This document shows positions 34,618-46,388 of a stretch of DNA of 64,000 nucleotides, in pieces. The stretch spans positions 62,001 through 126,000 of the forward strand of contig NZ_JNYZ01000016.1 in assembly GCF_000717335.1 (NCBI RefSeq), read 5' to 3'. The notes under the pieces are model-generated. The model saw only the letters and a list, made by a program, of their open reading frames with translations, was not told where the DNA came from and ran no database searches. Position numbers and translations under genes: made by a program. This stretch comes from Amycolatopsis jejuensis. Lineage in GTDB: Bacteria; Actinomycetota; Actinomycetes; Mycobacteriales; Pseudonocardiaceae. Numbering within the stretch: position 1 is the first letter of the stretch; each line of letters begins with the position of its first letter.

Positions 34618-34841
34618 CCGTCCTGGTCCTCGAAGGTCGTTTCCGCTCGACGGCAGGTCTCCGGACCGCAGCGGCTTGGGCGTGGGTTTCGTTGGGGGAC
34701 GACAGAAACCACGGAGCCCGGTAGCTGATCGCGCTGTCTCATGACAACGACGGTGCGCTCACCGCTCGCGCAGGCCGAGGTGTCCGCACTCGTAAACCCT
34801 TTCGCCACAACAGGTCCTGGGCGACACTGATGACCTCCCCA

Positions 34842-34868
34842 CGGCGCATGTCCAAGGAACATGCGCCG
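34842..34868. terminator. Terminator hairpin after aldehyde dehydrogenase gene
   Basis: Perfect 10-bp arms CGGCGCATGT (34842-34851) and ACATGCGCCG (34859-34868) around a 7-nt loop, 10 bp past the minus-strand stop and facing the acyltransferase gene. The rest of the spacer (34618-34841) shows no gene. Confidence 0.8.
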
Positions 34869-34878
34869 CGGCTGCAGG

Positions 34879-36354
34879 TCAGAGGTTGATCATGACGGTC
34901 TGGGTCTCGGTGTAGGCCAGCAGCGCGTCCGGCCCGTGCTCGCGGCCGATCCCGGACTCCTTGAACCCGCCGAACGGGATCGTGCCGGGTGCCATTGCGC
35001 CCCAAGTGTTCACCCAGACTGTGCCCGCACGCAGGTCAGCGGTTACCCGGTGCGCTGCGGACAGGTCCCGCGTCCACACCGAGGCGGCCAGGCCGTACCT
35101 GGTGTCGTTGGCCAGCCGCACGGCCTCCGCGGTGGAGGTGAAACTCATGAGCGCCGCGACCGGGCCGAAGATCTCTTCTTGGGCCACGCGCATGTCGTTG
35201 CGTACGTCGTCCAGCAACGTGGGCGGGACGAACAGGCCCAGCCGCTCCAAACGGTGTCCGCCAGCGCTGATCGTGGCACCCTCGGCTCGGGTGACGTCGA
35301 AATAGCCGGTGACCCGATCCAGGTGGGCGCGGAAGGCCAGTGGTCCCATGGTGGTCGCCGGGTCGAACGGATCTCCCGGCACATACTGGTCCATCGCGCG
35401 GCGCAGCAGTTCGCCGAACTCTTCGCGGACGTCGCGGTGCACCAGGATGCGCGTGCCCGCGACGCACCCCTGGCCGGTGCCCATGCAGAACGCCGCGGCG
35501 GCGACGGTGGCGGCGAGGTTCAGGTCGGCGTCGGGGAACACGATGAGCGGGGACTTCCCACCCAGCTCCAGCGTGACCCGCTTGAGCGTGTCGGCCGAGG
35601 TGCGCAGGATGTGCTTGCCGACCGGGCCGGACCCGGTGAACGAGACCTTGTCCACGTCGGGGTGGTTGATCAGGGCCTGCCCGGTGTTGCCGCCGAGCCC
35701 GGTGATCACGTTGACCACACCGGCCGGCAGGTCCGTTTCGGCGAGCAACTGCGCGAGCCGCAGGGCGGACAGCGAGCCGTGCTCGGACGGCTTGAGCACC
35801 ACCGTGTTGCCCGCCGCCAGCGCCGGGGCGAGCTTCCACGACGTCTGCAGCACCGGGCCGTTCCAGGCGATGACGGCCGCAACCACCCCGATCGGCTGAC
35901 GCCGGGTGTAGTGCAGTTGCCCTGGACCGGCGGGTGTGGTGTGCCCGGTCAGCTTGGTCGGCCAGCCGGCGTAATGCCGGTAGATCTCGACCGCGTGGTC
36001 GACCATGCCGCGGGACAGCAGCAGCGGCGCACCCATGTCGAGGGAGTCGAGCGTGGCGAGTTCCTCGCGATGGGTCTCGACCACGTCGGCGATCTGCAGC
36101 AGCACCTTTGCCCGGTGCTCGGGGGACAGCGCGGCCCAGCCGTCGAAGGCCCGGCGCGCGGCCTGTACTGCGGCGTCGACTTCGTCCGGTCCGGCCACGC
36201 CGAGCTGGGTGAGTACCTGCTCGGTGGCCGGATCGACGGTGGCAAAGGTCTCCGCGGAGCGTGGTTGCCGCCATTGCCCGTCAATGGCGAAACCGAGAAT
36301 GCCCTGGTCAAGCAGTGCGGGCCGGGGGCGGGCAACGGACGTATCGGTGGACAA
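34879..36354 (-). CDS. Aldehyde dehydrogenase (NAD(P)+)
   Basis: A 491-residue ALDH superfamily enzyme. The catalytic Cys is in GQGCVAGTR, the general-base Glu in LELGGKSP, and the cofactor segment is FTGSGPVGKHIL; the C-terminus ends PFGGFKESGIGRE. It oxidises an aldehyde to the acid in the cytoplasm; substrate class not resolvable. A TTG start at 36354 is supported by GGGAGG 6 nt upstream. It is divergent from an XRE regulator gene, 125 bp away. Confidence 0.92.
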   Translation of the reverse strand: MSTDTSVARPRPALLDQGILGFAIDGQWRQPRSAETFATVDPATEQVLTQLGVAGPDEVDAAVQAARRAFDGWAALSPEHRAKVLLQIADVVETHREELATLDSLDMGAPLLLSRGMVDHAVEIYRHYAGWPTKLTGHTTPAGPGQLHYTRRQPIGVVAAVIAWNGPVLQTSWKLAPALAAGNTVVLKPSEHGSLSALRLAQLLAETDLPAGVVNVITGLGGNTGQALINHPDVDKVSFTGSGPVGKHILRTSADTLKRVTLELGGKSPLIVFPDADLNLAATVAAAAFCMGTGQGCVAGTRILVHRDVREEFGELLRRAMDQYVPGDPFDPATTMGPLAFRAHLDRVTGYFDVTRAEGATISAGGHRLERLGLFVPPTLLDDVRNDMRVAQEEIFGPVAALMSFTSTAEAVRLANDTRYGLAASVWTRDLSAAHRVTADLRAGTVWVNTWGAMAPGTIPFGGFKESGIGREHGPDALLAYTETQTVMINL

Positions 36355-36444
36355 GGTGAACCTCCCGGAAATTGCTGGTCGGTTCGAGCGTCGCCGGACC
36401 TGGTCGCTGCCGGGTCGTCACGTTTTCCCTGGGAATCGCAGTCC

Positions 36445-36464
36445 CACCCTCGTCCGTGAGGGTG
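36445..36464. promoter_or_regulatory. Inverted repeat CACCCTC-n6-GAGGGTG
   Basis: Perfect 7-bp arms with a 6-nt spacer lie 16 bp before the XRE regulator start, between it and the divergent aldehyde dehydrogenase gene. Candidate operator for both. Confidence 0.5.
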
Positions 36465-36479
36465 CGGCAGGATGGGGAC

Positions 36480-37352
36480 ATGGCCAGTCCGGAACAGCAG
36501 CTCGCCGAGTTTTTGCGCAGCCGTCGCGGCCGGGTACGCCCGGCGGACCTCGGCCTCGAACCCGGCAGCCGGCGAAAGGTCGCCGGCCTGCGGCGCGAGG
36601 AACTGGCGATGCTGGCCGGGGTCAGCACGGATTACTACCAGCGGATCGAGCAGGGTCGCGACGTCCGGCCGTCGGACCGGGTGCTCGATGCCCTCGGCCG
36701 CGCCCTGAACCTGACCGACGACGAGACCCGGCACCTGCACCTGCTTGCCCGGGCCGCCCGGCGTCCGGTCACCCCGCGACGCCGCGCATCGGAGCAGGTT
36801 CCGGAGACGACCCGGCGGCTGCTGCACACCATGACCGGACCGGCGTTGGTGCTCGGCAGTCATCTCGACGTGCTGGCCTGGAATCCGTTGGCCGGCAGCC
36901 TTTTCGGCGGTCTGGACACGGTTCCCGGTGGAGAACGCAACGTCCTGCGCGCGATCTTCCTGAATCCCGAGGCCCGGTATGTCTGCCCGGACTGGGAGGC
37001 CAGCGCCATCGAGTACATCGGGATGCTGCGCGCCGCCGCTGCTGCGGATCCGGACCACCCGCGGGTGCAGGAATTGGTAGGCGAGTTGAGCGTGCGCAGC
37101 GCGGACTTCCCCGAGCTGTGGGCCCGGCACGATGTCCGGGAGACGACCCGCGGGCGCAAGCATTTCGGACATCCCCAGGTCGGGGCCATCACGCTCGACT
37201 GGGACGCTTATCCACTGCCCGGCAGACCAGGTCCGACACTGATTGTTTACACGGCGGTTCCCGGCTCTGCGGACGCCGAGCGGCTGCAAGTCCTCGCCAG
37301 CCTCCTCGCGACCGAAACCTCAGTGACCACCCCGGAAAGAGCCAGGCGTTAA
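36480..37352 (+). CDS. XRE-family regulator with MmyB-like ligand domain
   Basis: A 290-residue regulator. The helix-turn-helix is at about 30-80 (RREELAMLAGVSTDYYQRIEQGR), and the MmyB-like PAS-fold domain follows (about 105-275, LVLGSHLDVLAWNPLAGSLF). These regulators typically control a divergent oxidoreductase, matching the aldehyde dehydrogenase here; fatty-acid-like ligands are known for relatives. Confidence 0.91.
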   Translation: MASPEQQLAEFLRSRRGRVRPADLGLEPGSRRKVAGLRREELAMLAGVSTDYYQRIEQGRDVRPSDRVLDALGRALNLTDDETRHLHLLARAARRPVTPRRRASEQVPETTRRLLHTMTGPALVLGSHLDVLAWNPLAGSLFGGLDTVPGGERNVLRAIFLNPEARYVCPDWEASAIEYIGMLRAAAAADPDHPRVQELVGELSVRSADFPELWARHDVRETTRGRKHFGHPQVGAITLDWDAYPLPGRPGPTLIVYTAVPGSADAERLQVLASLLATETSVTTPERARR

Positions 37353-37414
37353 CACGATCAGCTGCACTATGTCCTCGACGACGGTGAAACTGACACCGCG
37401 GATAGGCTCGCGTC

Positions 37415-37759
37415 ATGAGCGAAGCCCTGCGACGCCACGTCGCCGCCTTCAACGGTCGCGACCTGCATGCTCTCCTTGACGGCTTCACCGACGACGCCGT
37501 GTGGATCACCGGCAGCAGCGTGGTGCGCGGACGGGACGAACTCACCGAACTGTTCAGCAGTGCCATGGAACAGCTTCTGCCGACTTTGACGGTCGAGAAT
37601 GTGATCGCTGACGGTGACCAGATTGCCGCCCAGTTGACCGAGCGGCTCACCCACAACGGCAGTGAGCAAATTTTCGCGATCGCGGGCTTCTACCGGCTCG
37701 ACGGAGACCGGATCGCGTCGGCGAAGGTCTACCGCGAGGGTAGCGCCGAACTCGGCTGA
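37415..37759 (+). CDS. SnoaL-like/NTF2-fold protein
   Basis: A 114-residue NTF2-like alpha+beta cone protein (LRRHVAAFNGRDLHALLDGFTDDAVWITG). Members are small ligand-binding proteins, isomerases or hydrolases; the substrate cannot be told. It follows the XRE gene by 62 bp on the same strand. Confidence 0.85.
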   Translation: MSEALRRHVAAFNGRDLHALLDGFTDDAVWITGSSVVRGRDELTELFSSAMEQLLPTLTVENVIADGDQIAAQLTERLTHNGSEQIFAIAGFYRLDGDRIASAKVYREGSAELG

Positions 37760-37764
37760 GCGTC

Positions 37765-37783
37765 GTTGCCGTTTTTCGGCGAC
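37765..37783. repeat. Dispersed 19-bp palindrome (copy 1)
   Basis: GTTGCC-gtttttc-GGCGAC, 5 bp after the SnoaL-like stop. It is identical base for base to the copy at 59136-59154. Confidence 0.8.
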
Positions 37784-37899
37784 GGTCGCTGACCTGCAGA
37801 AATGTGGGCGGACCTCGCTCCGGCTCTGGCTTTTCGGACCACCTGTCTCGGCCGATCGGCCGATGCCTGCGGCCAGGTCTGTCGATGATCATCACGTCT

Positions 37900-39333
37900 A
37901 TGTCGAGGTTTCGCCAGTTCGTTCCGGTAGTCGTCGCTGTAATGGCGGTCCCCCTCGCACCAGCGGTGGCATCCGCGCAAAGCTTGGGCTGGAAGCCGTG
38001 CGCGTCCATCGCGAAGGGCTGGGACGCCAGCGACCGTCGCACGGAATGCGCGACGGTGACCGTCCCGCTCGACTACGCCGACCCCGGCGGCCGCACGATC
38101 GACCTCGCCGTGAGCCGCATCCGCGCGACGGGCGAGCGACGGGGCGCGATCGTCGTCAACCCCGGCGGTCCCGGTCAGTCCGGGATGCGGACGCCGCTCA
38201 ACCTCGCCGAAAGCAAGGCGGCCGGTCTCCTGGCGCACCACGACCTGATCGGCTTCGACCCGCGCGGCGTCGACTACAGCGCGAGCATCCCGTGCGACGA
38301 CGATGCCGCCCGGCCGGACCCGGGGCTGTCCGAAAAGGACAAAGCCCGTATTCGCGCCGAGCACAAGGCAGCCTCCAACGCCGCTTGTTTCGCGAAGGAC
38401 CCGGCGCTGGTGAAATCGTTCACGACGCCCACCATCGCGCGCGACGTCGACCGCATCCGCGAAGCGCTCGGCGAGGAGAAAATCGGCTACTACGGTGTTT
38501 CCTGGGGTACTGCGCTCGGCGCCGAGTATCGGACGCTTTTCGACGCCCACGTCGACAAAATGCTGCTGGACTCGGTGATGCCGCCGCAGTTGAGCGTCAA
38601 GACCATGGACGACGACATGGCCGTTGCGGGTGAAAATACGTTCCGCGAGTTTGCTGCGTGGATTGCGCGGTATGATTCGGTGTATCACTTCGGCAGTACT
38701 GAACCACAGGTCTCACACGCCTTGCTCCGTTTGCGCTCCGAGCTGGCCGCGCACCCGCGCCCGGGGGTGGACGGCGATGTCGTCAACCAGTTTTTCGCAT
38801 ACCCACGTCGGCAGTGGGTCGAGGCGGCCGGCCAGTTGGTGGCTATTCGAAACGGCGATACCCCTTCGCCGCCAGGCGGCGAGCATCGCGGCTTCGGCTG
38901 GGACACCGAGCGGACGGGCTACAGCACATTCCAGCAAACGGCGTTGCTGTGCAACGAATCACCGACCCCACGTGATTTCGCCGCCGTGTGGCGAGACCAC
39001 CTCGACCGCGTCAAGGCCAACCCCGTTGCCGGCAAGTACGGCAGCTATGAGCAGATGTGCGTCGGCTGGCCGGTTTCGGCGACACAATGGCAGTTCAGTG
39101 CGGGAAAGAGCCCGCTGCAGCTAGTCGGGCACGTCTATGAGCCGGTCACCCCGATCAGCTGGGCGATCGCCATGCAGCACCGGATCGGCGGCTCCCTGCT
39201 GACGGTGGAGGACGACGCCCACGGTTCACTGTCGAGCCTCCCATGCGCCGCGGCGGCGGTGACCTTCTTCGACACCGGACAGCCGACGACACAGTCCTGT
39301 CCTGGCGCACCGATCCCAGCTCCGCGGCCGTAG
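37900..39333 (+). CDS. Secreted alpha/beta hydrolase (tripeptidyl aminopeptidase-like)
   Basis: A 477-residue exported hydrolase: signal peptide MSRFRQFVPVVVAVMAVPLAP, cleaved near ASA-Q. The oxyanion segment is NPGGPGQSG, nucleophile Ser in GVSWGTALG, and catalytic His in DDAHGS before the C-terminus, as in the SlpD/SlpE/Tap peptidase family with a TAP-like C-terminal domain. At the acid position the sequence reads YEPVTP where family members usually have an Asp-Pro-Val-Thr-Pro, so Glu replaces Asp. An upstream ATG at 37885 is also possible. Confidence 0.87.
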   Translation: MSRFRQFVPVVVAVMAVPLAPAVASAQSLGWKPCASIAKGWDASDRRTECATVTVPLDYADPGGRTIDLAVSRIRATGERRGAIVVNPGGPGQSGMRTPLNLAESKAAGLLAHHDLIGFDPRGVDYSASIPCDDDAARPDPGLSEKDKARIRAEHKAASNAACFAKDPALVKSFTTPTIARDVDRIREALGEEKIGYYGVSWGTALGAEYRTLFDAHVDKMLLDSVMPPQLSVKTMDDDMAVAGENTFREFAAWIARYDSVYHFGSTEPQVSHALLRLRSELAAHPRPGVDGDVVNQFFAYPRRQWVEAAGQLVAIRNGDTPSPPGGEHRGFGWDTERTGYSTFQQTALLCNESPTPRDFAAVWRDHLDRVKANPVAGKYGSYEQMCVGWPVSATQWQFSAGKSPLQLVGHVYEPVTPISWAIAMQHRIGGSLLTVEDDAHGSLSSLPCAAAAVTFFDTGQPTTQSCPGAPIPAPRP

Positions 39334-39427
39334 TCGGCTGAATGGCGCGATGCGGACCGGGGACTTCGCCCTGGACGCCTGGCACACTCGGACCTGGACG
39401 GTTCGGGCGGAGTGGAGTTCTGCACAG

Positions 39428-39736
39428 ATGGTGATGAAACACTATCCGGCGGAGTTCAAGGCCGACGCGGTCGCGTTGAATCGATCGCGGCCGGGAGCGA
39501 CGATCGAGTCGGTGGCCGAGGGCCTCGGGGTGAACTCCGAGACCCTGCGGGGCTGGATCGAGCTCGATGACCGGCGACGTCCTGAGTCTCCTGCCGCGAC
39601 CGAGGCGGATCCGGCGGTGTCGGACGTCCCCGAGGACGAGGCGGCCGCGCTGCGCAAGCGGATTCGCGAGCTGGAGGAGGAGCGGGACATCCTGCGTAAG
39701 GTGACCCGCCATTTCACCGGGAAGACGCGCCGGTAG
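39428..39736 (+). CDS. IS3-family transposase OrfA (helix-turn-helix subunit)
   Basis: A 102-residue IS3 OrfA: helix-turn-helix KHYPAEFKADAVALNRSRPG, GVNSETLRGWI, and a C-terminal leucine-zipper-like coil ALRKRIRELEEERDILRK. It is intact, but the OrfB that normally follows by frameshift is decayed, so the element is not autonomous. Confidence 0.85.
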   Translation: MVMKHYPAEFKADAVALNRSRPGATIESVAEGLGVNSETLRGWIELDDRRRPESPAATEADPAVSDVPEDEAAALRKRIRELEEERDILRKVTRHFTGKTRR

Positions 39737-40110
39737 CTGCTTTCGATTCGTCGACGACCACCCGCGCGGCTACGGGCCTGACGCGGATGTGCCCAATGGT
39801 CGGCCCAGCCAGCGCTGCATCGCTCGCGCATGTGGCCCCGTACTGCCGACGATGTGCGGGTGGCCGTCCGGATCCGTGCTCGACTGGTACCCGCTTTTCG
39901 CGTGTCACCGCGGAGCTGCGGGAGGGCGGGCACCAGACCACGAACGCGTCGGCAGGATCATGCGCGGAGCGGCTCTCCGGGCTTCGGCACGCGCTGCCGA
40001 CACCGCACCACTATCGAGCCATCCCAGTCGCGCCGGGCCATGGTCAACTTCGCTCGGCTGCCAGACCGAGCCAGCGCGAATCCAGGCCAAATCCCAAGAC
40101 CTGGCCGGGG
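39737..40110 (+). pseudogene. IS3 OrfB remnant
   Basis: Pieces of the DDE subunit are spread over three frames: RFVDDHPRGYGPD directly after OrfA, RVTAELREGG near 39900, DHERVGRIMRGAALRA near 39940 and RCRHRTTIEPSQSRR near 40000. The catalytic core beyond this is deleted, and the threonine ammonia-lyase stop is reached at 40117. Confidence 0.7.
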
Positions 40111-40116
40111 AGGGCG

Positions 40117-41373
40117 TCAAAGCAGGAAATGGAACAACGGACTTCCCGGCTCCACCCGCTCGACCTGCAGCGGGCTCTTCTCCAGCCGCGAAAGCAGCCC
40201 GGGCAGATCCGCACGGCGGGGGATTTCCACCCCGATCAGCGCCGGACCGATCTCCCGGTTGTTCCGCTTCACGTACTCGAACCGCGTGATGTCGTCCTCC
40301 GGACCGAGGATTTCGTCGAGGAACCGCCGAAGCGCGCCGGGTTCCTGCGGGAAACTGACGAGGAAGTAGTGCTTCAACCCTTCGTGCATCAGCGACCGTT
40401 CGAGGATTTCGCTGTACCGGCTGACGTCGTTGTTGCCGCCGGAAACGACACACACCACGGTCTGCCCGGGCTCGATCTGCACCGTGGTCCCCAAAGCGGC
40501 TGCGGCGAGCGCTCCGGCGGGCTCGGCGATGATCCCGTCCGACTGGTACATCGACAGCATTTCGGTGCAGACCGCGCCCTCGGCGACCGACGTCAGGTCG
40601 GCCCCGCTGTCGCGGATCAACGGGAACGTCACGCGGCCGGCCTCGCGCACCGCGGCGCCGTCGACGAACGGGTCGACCGATTCGATCCGTACCGGCGAAC
40701 CCGCTTCCAATGCCGCGGCCATGCACATCGCGCCCGCCGGCTCGACGCCGACGACCCGGATGTCCGGATGCCGCTCGCGTACCCACGTCGCGATCCCGGC
40801 GAGCAACCCGCCGCCGCCGACCGGCACGACAAGGACGTCTGGCACGAAGCCGAGCTGCTCGACCACTTCGAGCGCGACAGTGCCCTGGCCGGCGACTGTG
40901 CGTACGTCGTCGAAGGCGGGTACGAGCGTCGACCCAGTGCGGTGCGCGTCTTCCTTCGCCGCGGAGAAGGCGTCTTCGTACGTTTCGCCGACGACGATGA
41001 CTTCAATGTGTGCGCCACCGAGCGCCGCGATGCGCTCGCGCTTCTGCCGAGGTGTGGTGCCCGGCACGTACACGCGACCGTTCGCCCCTAAACGGCGACA
41101 CGCGTACGCGACACCTTGTGCGTGGTTACCCGCACTCGCGCAGACGACACCACGCGCGCGCGTTGAAGCGTCGAGCTGCACGATGAAGTTGTACGCGCCG
41201 CGGATCTTGTACGAGCGAACTGTCTGCTGGTCTTCGCGCTTCAGCCAGACGCGCGCGTCTACGCGGGACGAGAGGCGCGCGTTGGGCTCCAGCGGCGTAC
41301 GCGTAACCACGCCAGCGAGGCGCGCGGCGGCCTGCTCGACCAGTTCGGCGTTCACAGTGTCGATGTCGTGCAC
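40117..41373 (-). CDS. ilvA: Threonine ammonia-lyase
   Basis: A 418-residue PLP enzyme that deaminates L-threonine to 2-oxobutyrate, the first step toward isoleucine. The PLP lysine is Lys56 (RSYKIRGA), the phosphate-binding loop is PVGGGGLLAG, and residues about 330-418 form the single ACT-like regulatory domain of the shorter biosynthetic type (HYFLVSFPQEPGALRRFL). It starts with a GTG. It is monocistronic as far as visible, with an IS3 remnant directly after its stop. Confidence 0.93.
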   Translation of the reverse strand: MHDIDTVNAELVEQAAARLAGVVTRTPLEPNARLSSRVDARVWLKREDQQTVRSYKIRGAYNFIVQLDASTRARGVVCASAGNHAQGVAYACRRLGANGRVYVPGTTPRQKRERIAALGGAHIEVIVVGETYEDAFSAAKEDAHRTGSTLVPAFDDVRTVAGQGTVALEVVEQLGFVPDVLVVPVGGGGLLAGIATWVRERHPDIRVVGVEPAGAMCMAAALEAGSPVRIESVDPFVDGAAVREAGRVTFPLIRDSGADLTSVAEGAVCTEMLSMYQSDGIIAEPAGALAAAALGTTVQIEPGQTVVCVVSGGNNDVSRYSEILERSLMHEGLKHYFLVSFPQEPGALRRFLDEILGPEDDITRFEYVKRNNREIGPALIGVEIPRRADLPGLLSRLEKSPLQVERVEPGSPLFHFLL

Positions 41374-41434
41374 TCGGGTGAATGTACTTCGCGGCCGATG
41401 GCCACTTCCGGGGTACTCACGTCACGGGCCGCGT

Positions 41435-42859
41435 TCACGTCTTCGGTACGGCCGGGTAAGGCACGAAAGTGCTGGTGTTCTCGTCGACCGTCAGCGGTTT
41501 GCCGATTGCCGGAAACGCGCGTTGCGAGCACGCCGGCCGGTCGCACACCTTGCAACCCATGCCGATCGGCGTCGCCGCGGCGGGCTCGTCCAGGTCGAGG
41601 CCGGTCGAGTAGACGAGCCGTCCGGCGTGCCGCAGCTCGCAGCCGAGGCCGACGGTGAACGTTTTGCCCGGACTGCCGTATCCGCCGATATTGCGCGACA
41701 CTGTCCGCGCGACCCAGAAGTACCGCTTGCCGTCCGGGAGCGCGGCAATCTGGGTCAGGATCTTGCCAGGCAAGGTGAATGCCTCGTAGATGTTCCACAG
41801 CGGGCACGCGCCACCCACCCGCGAGAAGTGGAAACCCGCCGCCGACTGCCGTTTCGACATGTTCCCGGCCCGGTCCACGCGGACGAACGAGAACGGCACG
41901 CCACGCTGTTTCGGCCGCTGCAGGGTCGACAACCGGTGGCACGTGGTTTCGAAACCGACGCCGAAGTGGTCGCACAGCCGCTCGATGTCGTAGCGGAACT
42001 CCTCGGCGGCAGCGAGAAATGGACCGTAGGGCAGGATCAGCGCGCCGGCGAAGTAATTCGCCAGGCCGACGCGCGCGAGCGTGCGAGCGGCCGGGCCGGA
42101 AAACGCCCACGAGTCGGCGAGTTCGGTGATGAGATCATCGTACTCGAGCAGCGCGATCTGCGACGCCATCCGGAATGCCTGCTGCCCGATGCGCAGGCTC
42201 GGCGCGAGCCGCAAGAACCGCGTCGCCGGCTCGTACCGATGCTGCTGACCAGTGGATTCGTCGATCCCTTCGTTCGTCACCTCCACGCCGTAGCGCTGCC
42301 AGAGCCGATCCTTGAGCGATCCGATCACCGCACCGCGGCGCAGAGGAATCTCTGCAGCCATCCGTTCGGCACGCTCGTCCAGCTCGGCGACGTAGTTCTC
42401 GCGTTCGTAGAAGAAGTCGCGTACCTCCTCGTGCGGCAGCGGCGCAGCGGCGCTCCCGTGCAGGCCGAGCCCGTTTTCCGTGGTCAGCGCGGCAGTGCTC
42501 TCGACCGCATTGCGGTAGCTGCGATGCAGTTTCACCAGCGCCTGCGCGATCGACGGCAGGTTGCTCGCCAGCTCGTTCAGCTCGCTCGTGGTCACCTCGA
42601 CGCCGACGACCTCGTCGAGCAGGGCTTCCTTCACATCCGCGACCAGCCGCGACGTGTCGTTGTTGGCGAAAAACTCGGTGTCGACGCCGAACGCCTGCGT
42701 GATCCGCAGCAGTACCGGCACCGTCAGCGGGCGCGAGTTGTGCTCGATCTGGTTGAGATAACTGGGTGAGATCTCGAGCACACGAGCGAGGTCAGCCTGG
42801 CTCATCGACCGGCTCTCGCGCAGATGCCGCAACCGCGCCCCGGCGAAAGTTTTGTCCAT
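41435..42859 (-). CDS. ramB: RamB-type regulator of acetate/glyoxylate metabolism
   Basis: A 474-residue XRE/short-chain-fatty-acyl regulator. The helix-turn-helix is at about 8-60 (SMSQADLARVLEISPSYLNQIEHNSRP), followed by an IrrE-like middle region and a Cys-containing C-terminal domain (GCKVCDRPACSQRAFPA). RamB in corynebacteria and mycobacteria controls the glyoxylate shunt and acetate activation. The gene is divergent from aceA, the expected target. The ATG at 42859 was preferred to an upstream frame to 42943 that would lie in the operator region. Confidence 0.9.
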   Translation of the reverse strand: MDKTFAGARLRHLRESRSMSQADLARVLEISPSYLNQIEHNSRPLTVPVLLRITQAFGVDTEFFANNDTSRLVADVKEALLDEVVGVEVTTSELNELASNLPSIAQALVKLHRSYRNAVESTAALTTENGLGLHGSAAAPLPHEEVRDFFYERENYVAELDERAERMAAEIPLRRGAVIGSLKDRLWQRYGVEVTNEGIDESTGQQHRYEPATRFLRLAPSLRIGQQAFRMASQIALLEYDDLITELADSWAFSGPAARTLARVGLANYFAGALILPYGPFLAAAEEFRYDIERLCDHFGVGFETTCHRLSTLQRPKQRGVPFSFVRVDRAGNMSKRQSAAGFHFSRVGGACPLWNIYEAFTLPGKILTQIAALPDGKRYFWVARTVSRNIGGYGSPGKTFTVGLGCELRHAGRLVYSTGLDLDEPAAATPIGMGCKVCDRPACSQRAFPAIGKPLTVDENTSTFVPYPAVPKT

Positions 42860-42950
42860 CGCTGCTCCGTCCGGCCGGAAGGTTTCCGGGCCTGAACGAT
42901 TACGTGAACGATCAAGCCCGCGGATTTTCACTGCGGTTGCCAACCAGTGA

Positions 42951-43075
42951 TTCGCAACCTTCGCAACATGCTAAGCATCCTTCGCAGAAATTGGCAAATT
43001 GGAGCGGTAGACCGGGTTTTCCTGCTCGTGTCACGGTTGTGACCAGGCAAGGCGAGCAATCGCAAACTTCGCAAC
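42951..43075. promoter_or_regulatory. Clustered TTCGCAAC boxes upstream of aceA (probable RamB sites)
   Basis: Copies of TTCGCAAC or close variants occur at 42951 and 42960 (9-bp direct repeat), TTCGCAGA at 42981, TTGGCAAA at 42991, and TCGCAAAC/TTCGCAAC at 43060 and 43068. They resemble the GCAAA/TTTGC core known for RamB sites and span the ramB-aceA divergent promoter region. The last pair ends 13 bp before the aceA start. Confidence 0.65.
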
Positions 43076-43088
43076 ACGGGAGAGTCCG

Positions 43089-44378
<1,290 letters not shown>

Positions 44379-44387
44379 CCCACCCCG

Positions 44388-44415
44388 CGGGCCGGCGACC
44401 CCGGTCGCCGGCCCG
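44388..44415 (+). terminator. Hairpin between aceA and aceB
   Basis: Perfect 13-bp arms CGGGCCGGCGACC (44388-44400) and its complement (44403-44415) with a 2-nt loop, in the 67-bp gap. It may end part of the aceA transcripts or stabilise a processed aceA mRNA, making aceB expression lower. Confidence 0.65.
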
Positions 44416-44445
44416 CCCCTTCCTTTCCCCTCGCGGAGGTACGAG

Positions 44446-46059
<1,614 letters not shown>

Positions 46060-46133
46060 GCACACTCCGGTCGCCAGTGACCTGACCACAGGCGACCGGC
46101 ACCCCGCACCGGTATTTGGGATCGTGCGGGGGA

Positions 46134-46170
46134 CGGGTCCGGTGGCGGAGGCTCCCCGCCACCGGACCCG
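46134..46170 (+). terminator. Rho-independent-like terminator after aceB
   Basis: Perfect 15-bp arms CGGGTCCGGTGGCGG (46134-46148) and its complement (46156-46170) with a 7-nt loop, followed by GGTCTTTT. Confidence 0.88.
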
Positions 46171-46388
46171 GGTCTTTTCCTGGCCCGCGCTGTCCGCTTG
46201 TTGTCTGCGGCTGGGCGATAGTGCGGGCTTTGGGTTTGGTCACAGGTGTTCGGTGGCTTGACCTGCTGGAGAGCGAGTGACGGAGTCCGGCTGGGAATGC
46301 TCGCCGCGGGAGCTGCGGTGGCGGGGCGTCGACGCGGATGTATCGCAGCTCAACGAATCCGCGTTCGCGGTGAGCTTCTTGCGGTGGT

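Noticed and set aside
34620-34840. Possible short gene or IS fragment downstream of the acyltransferase
   Set aside because: Only short frames without recognisable domains; no inverted repeats beyond the dehydrogenase terminator.
36270-36290. Possible further copy of the 19-bp palindrome
   Set aside because: The match lies in the conserved N-terminal FAIDGQW coding segment of the aldehyde dehydrogenase and its arms are imperfect, so it is explained by protein sequence.
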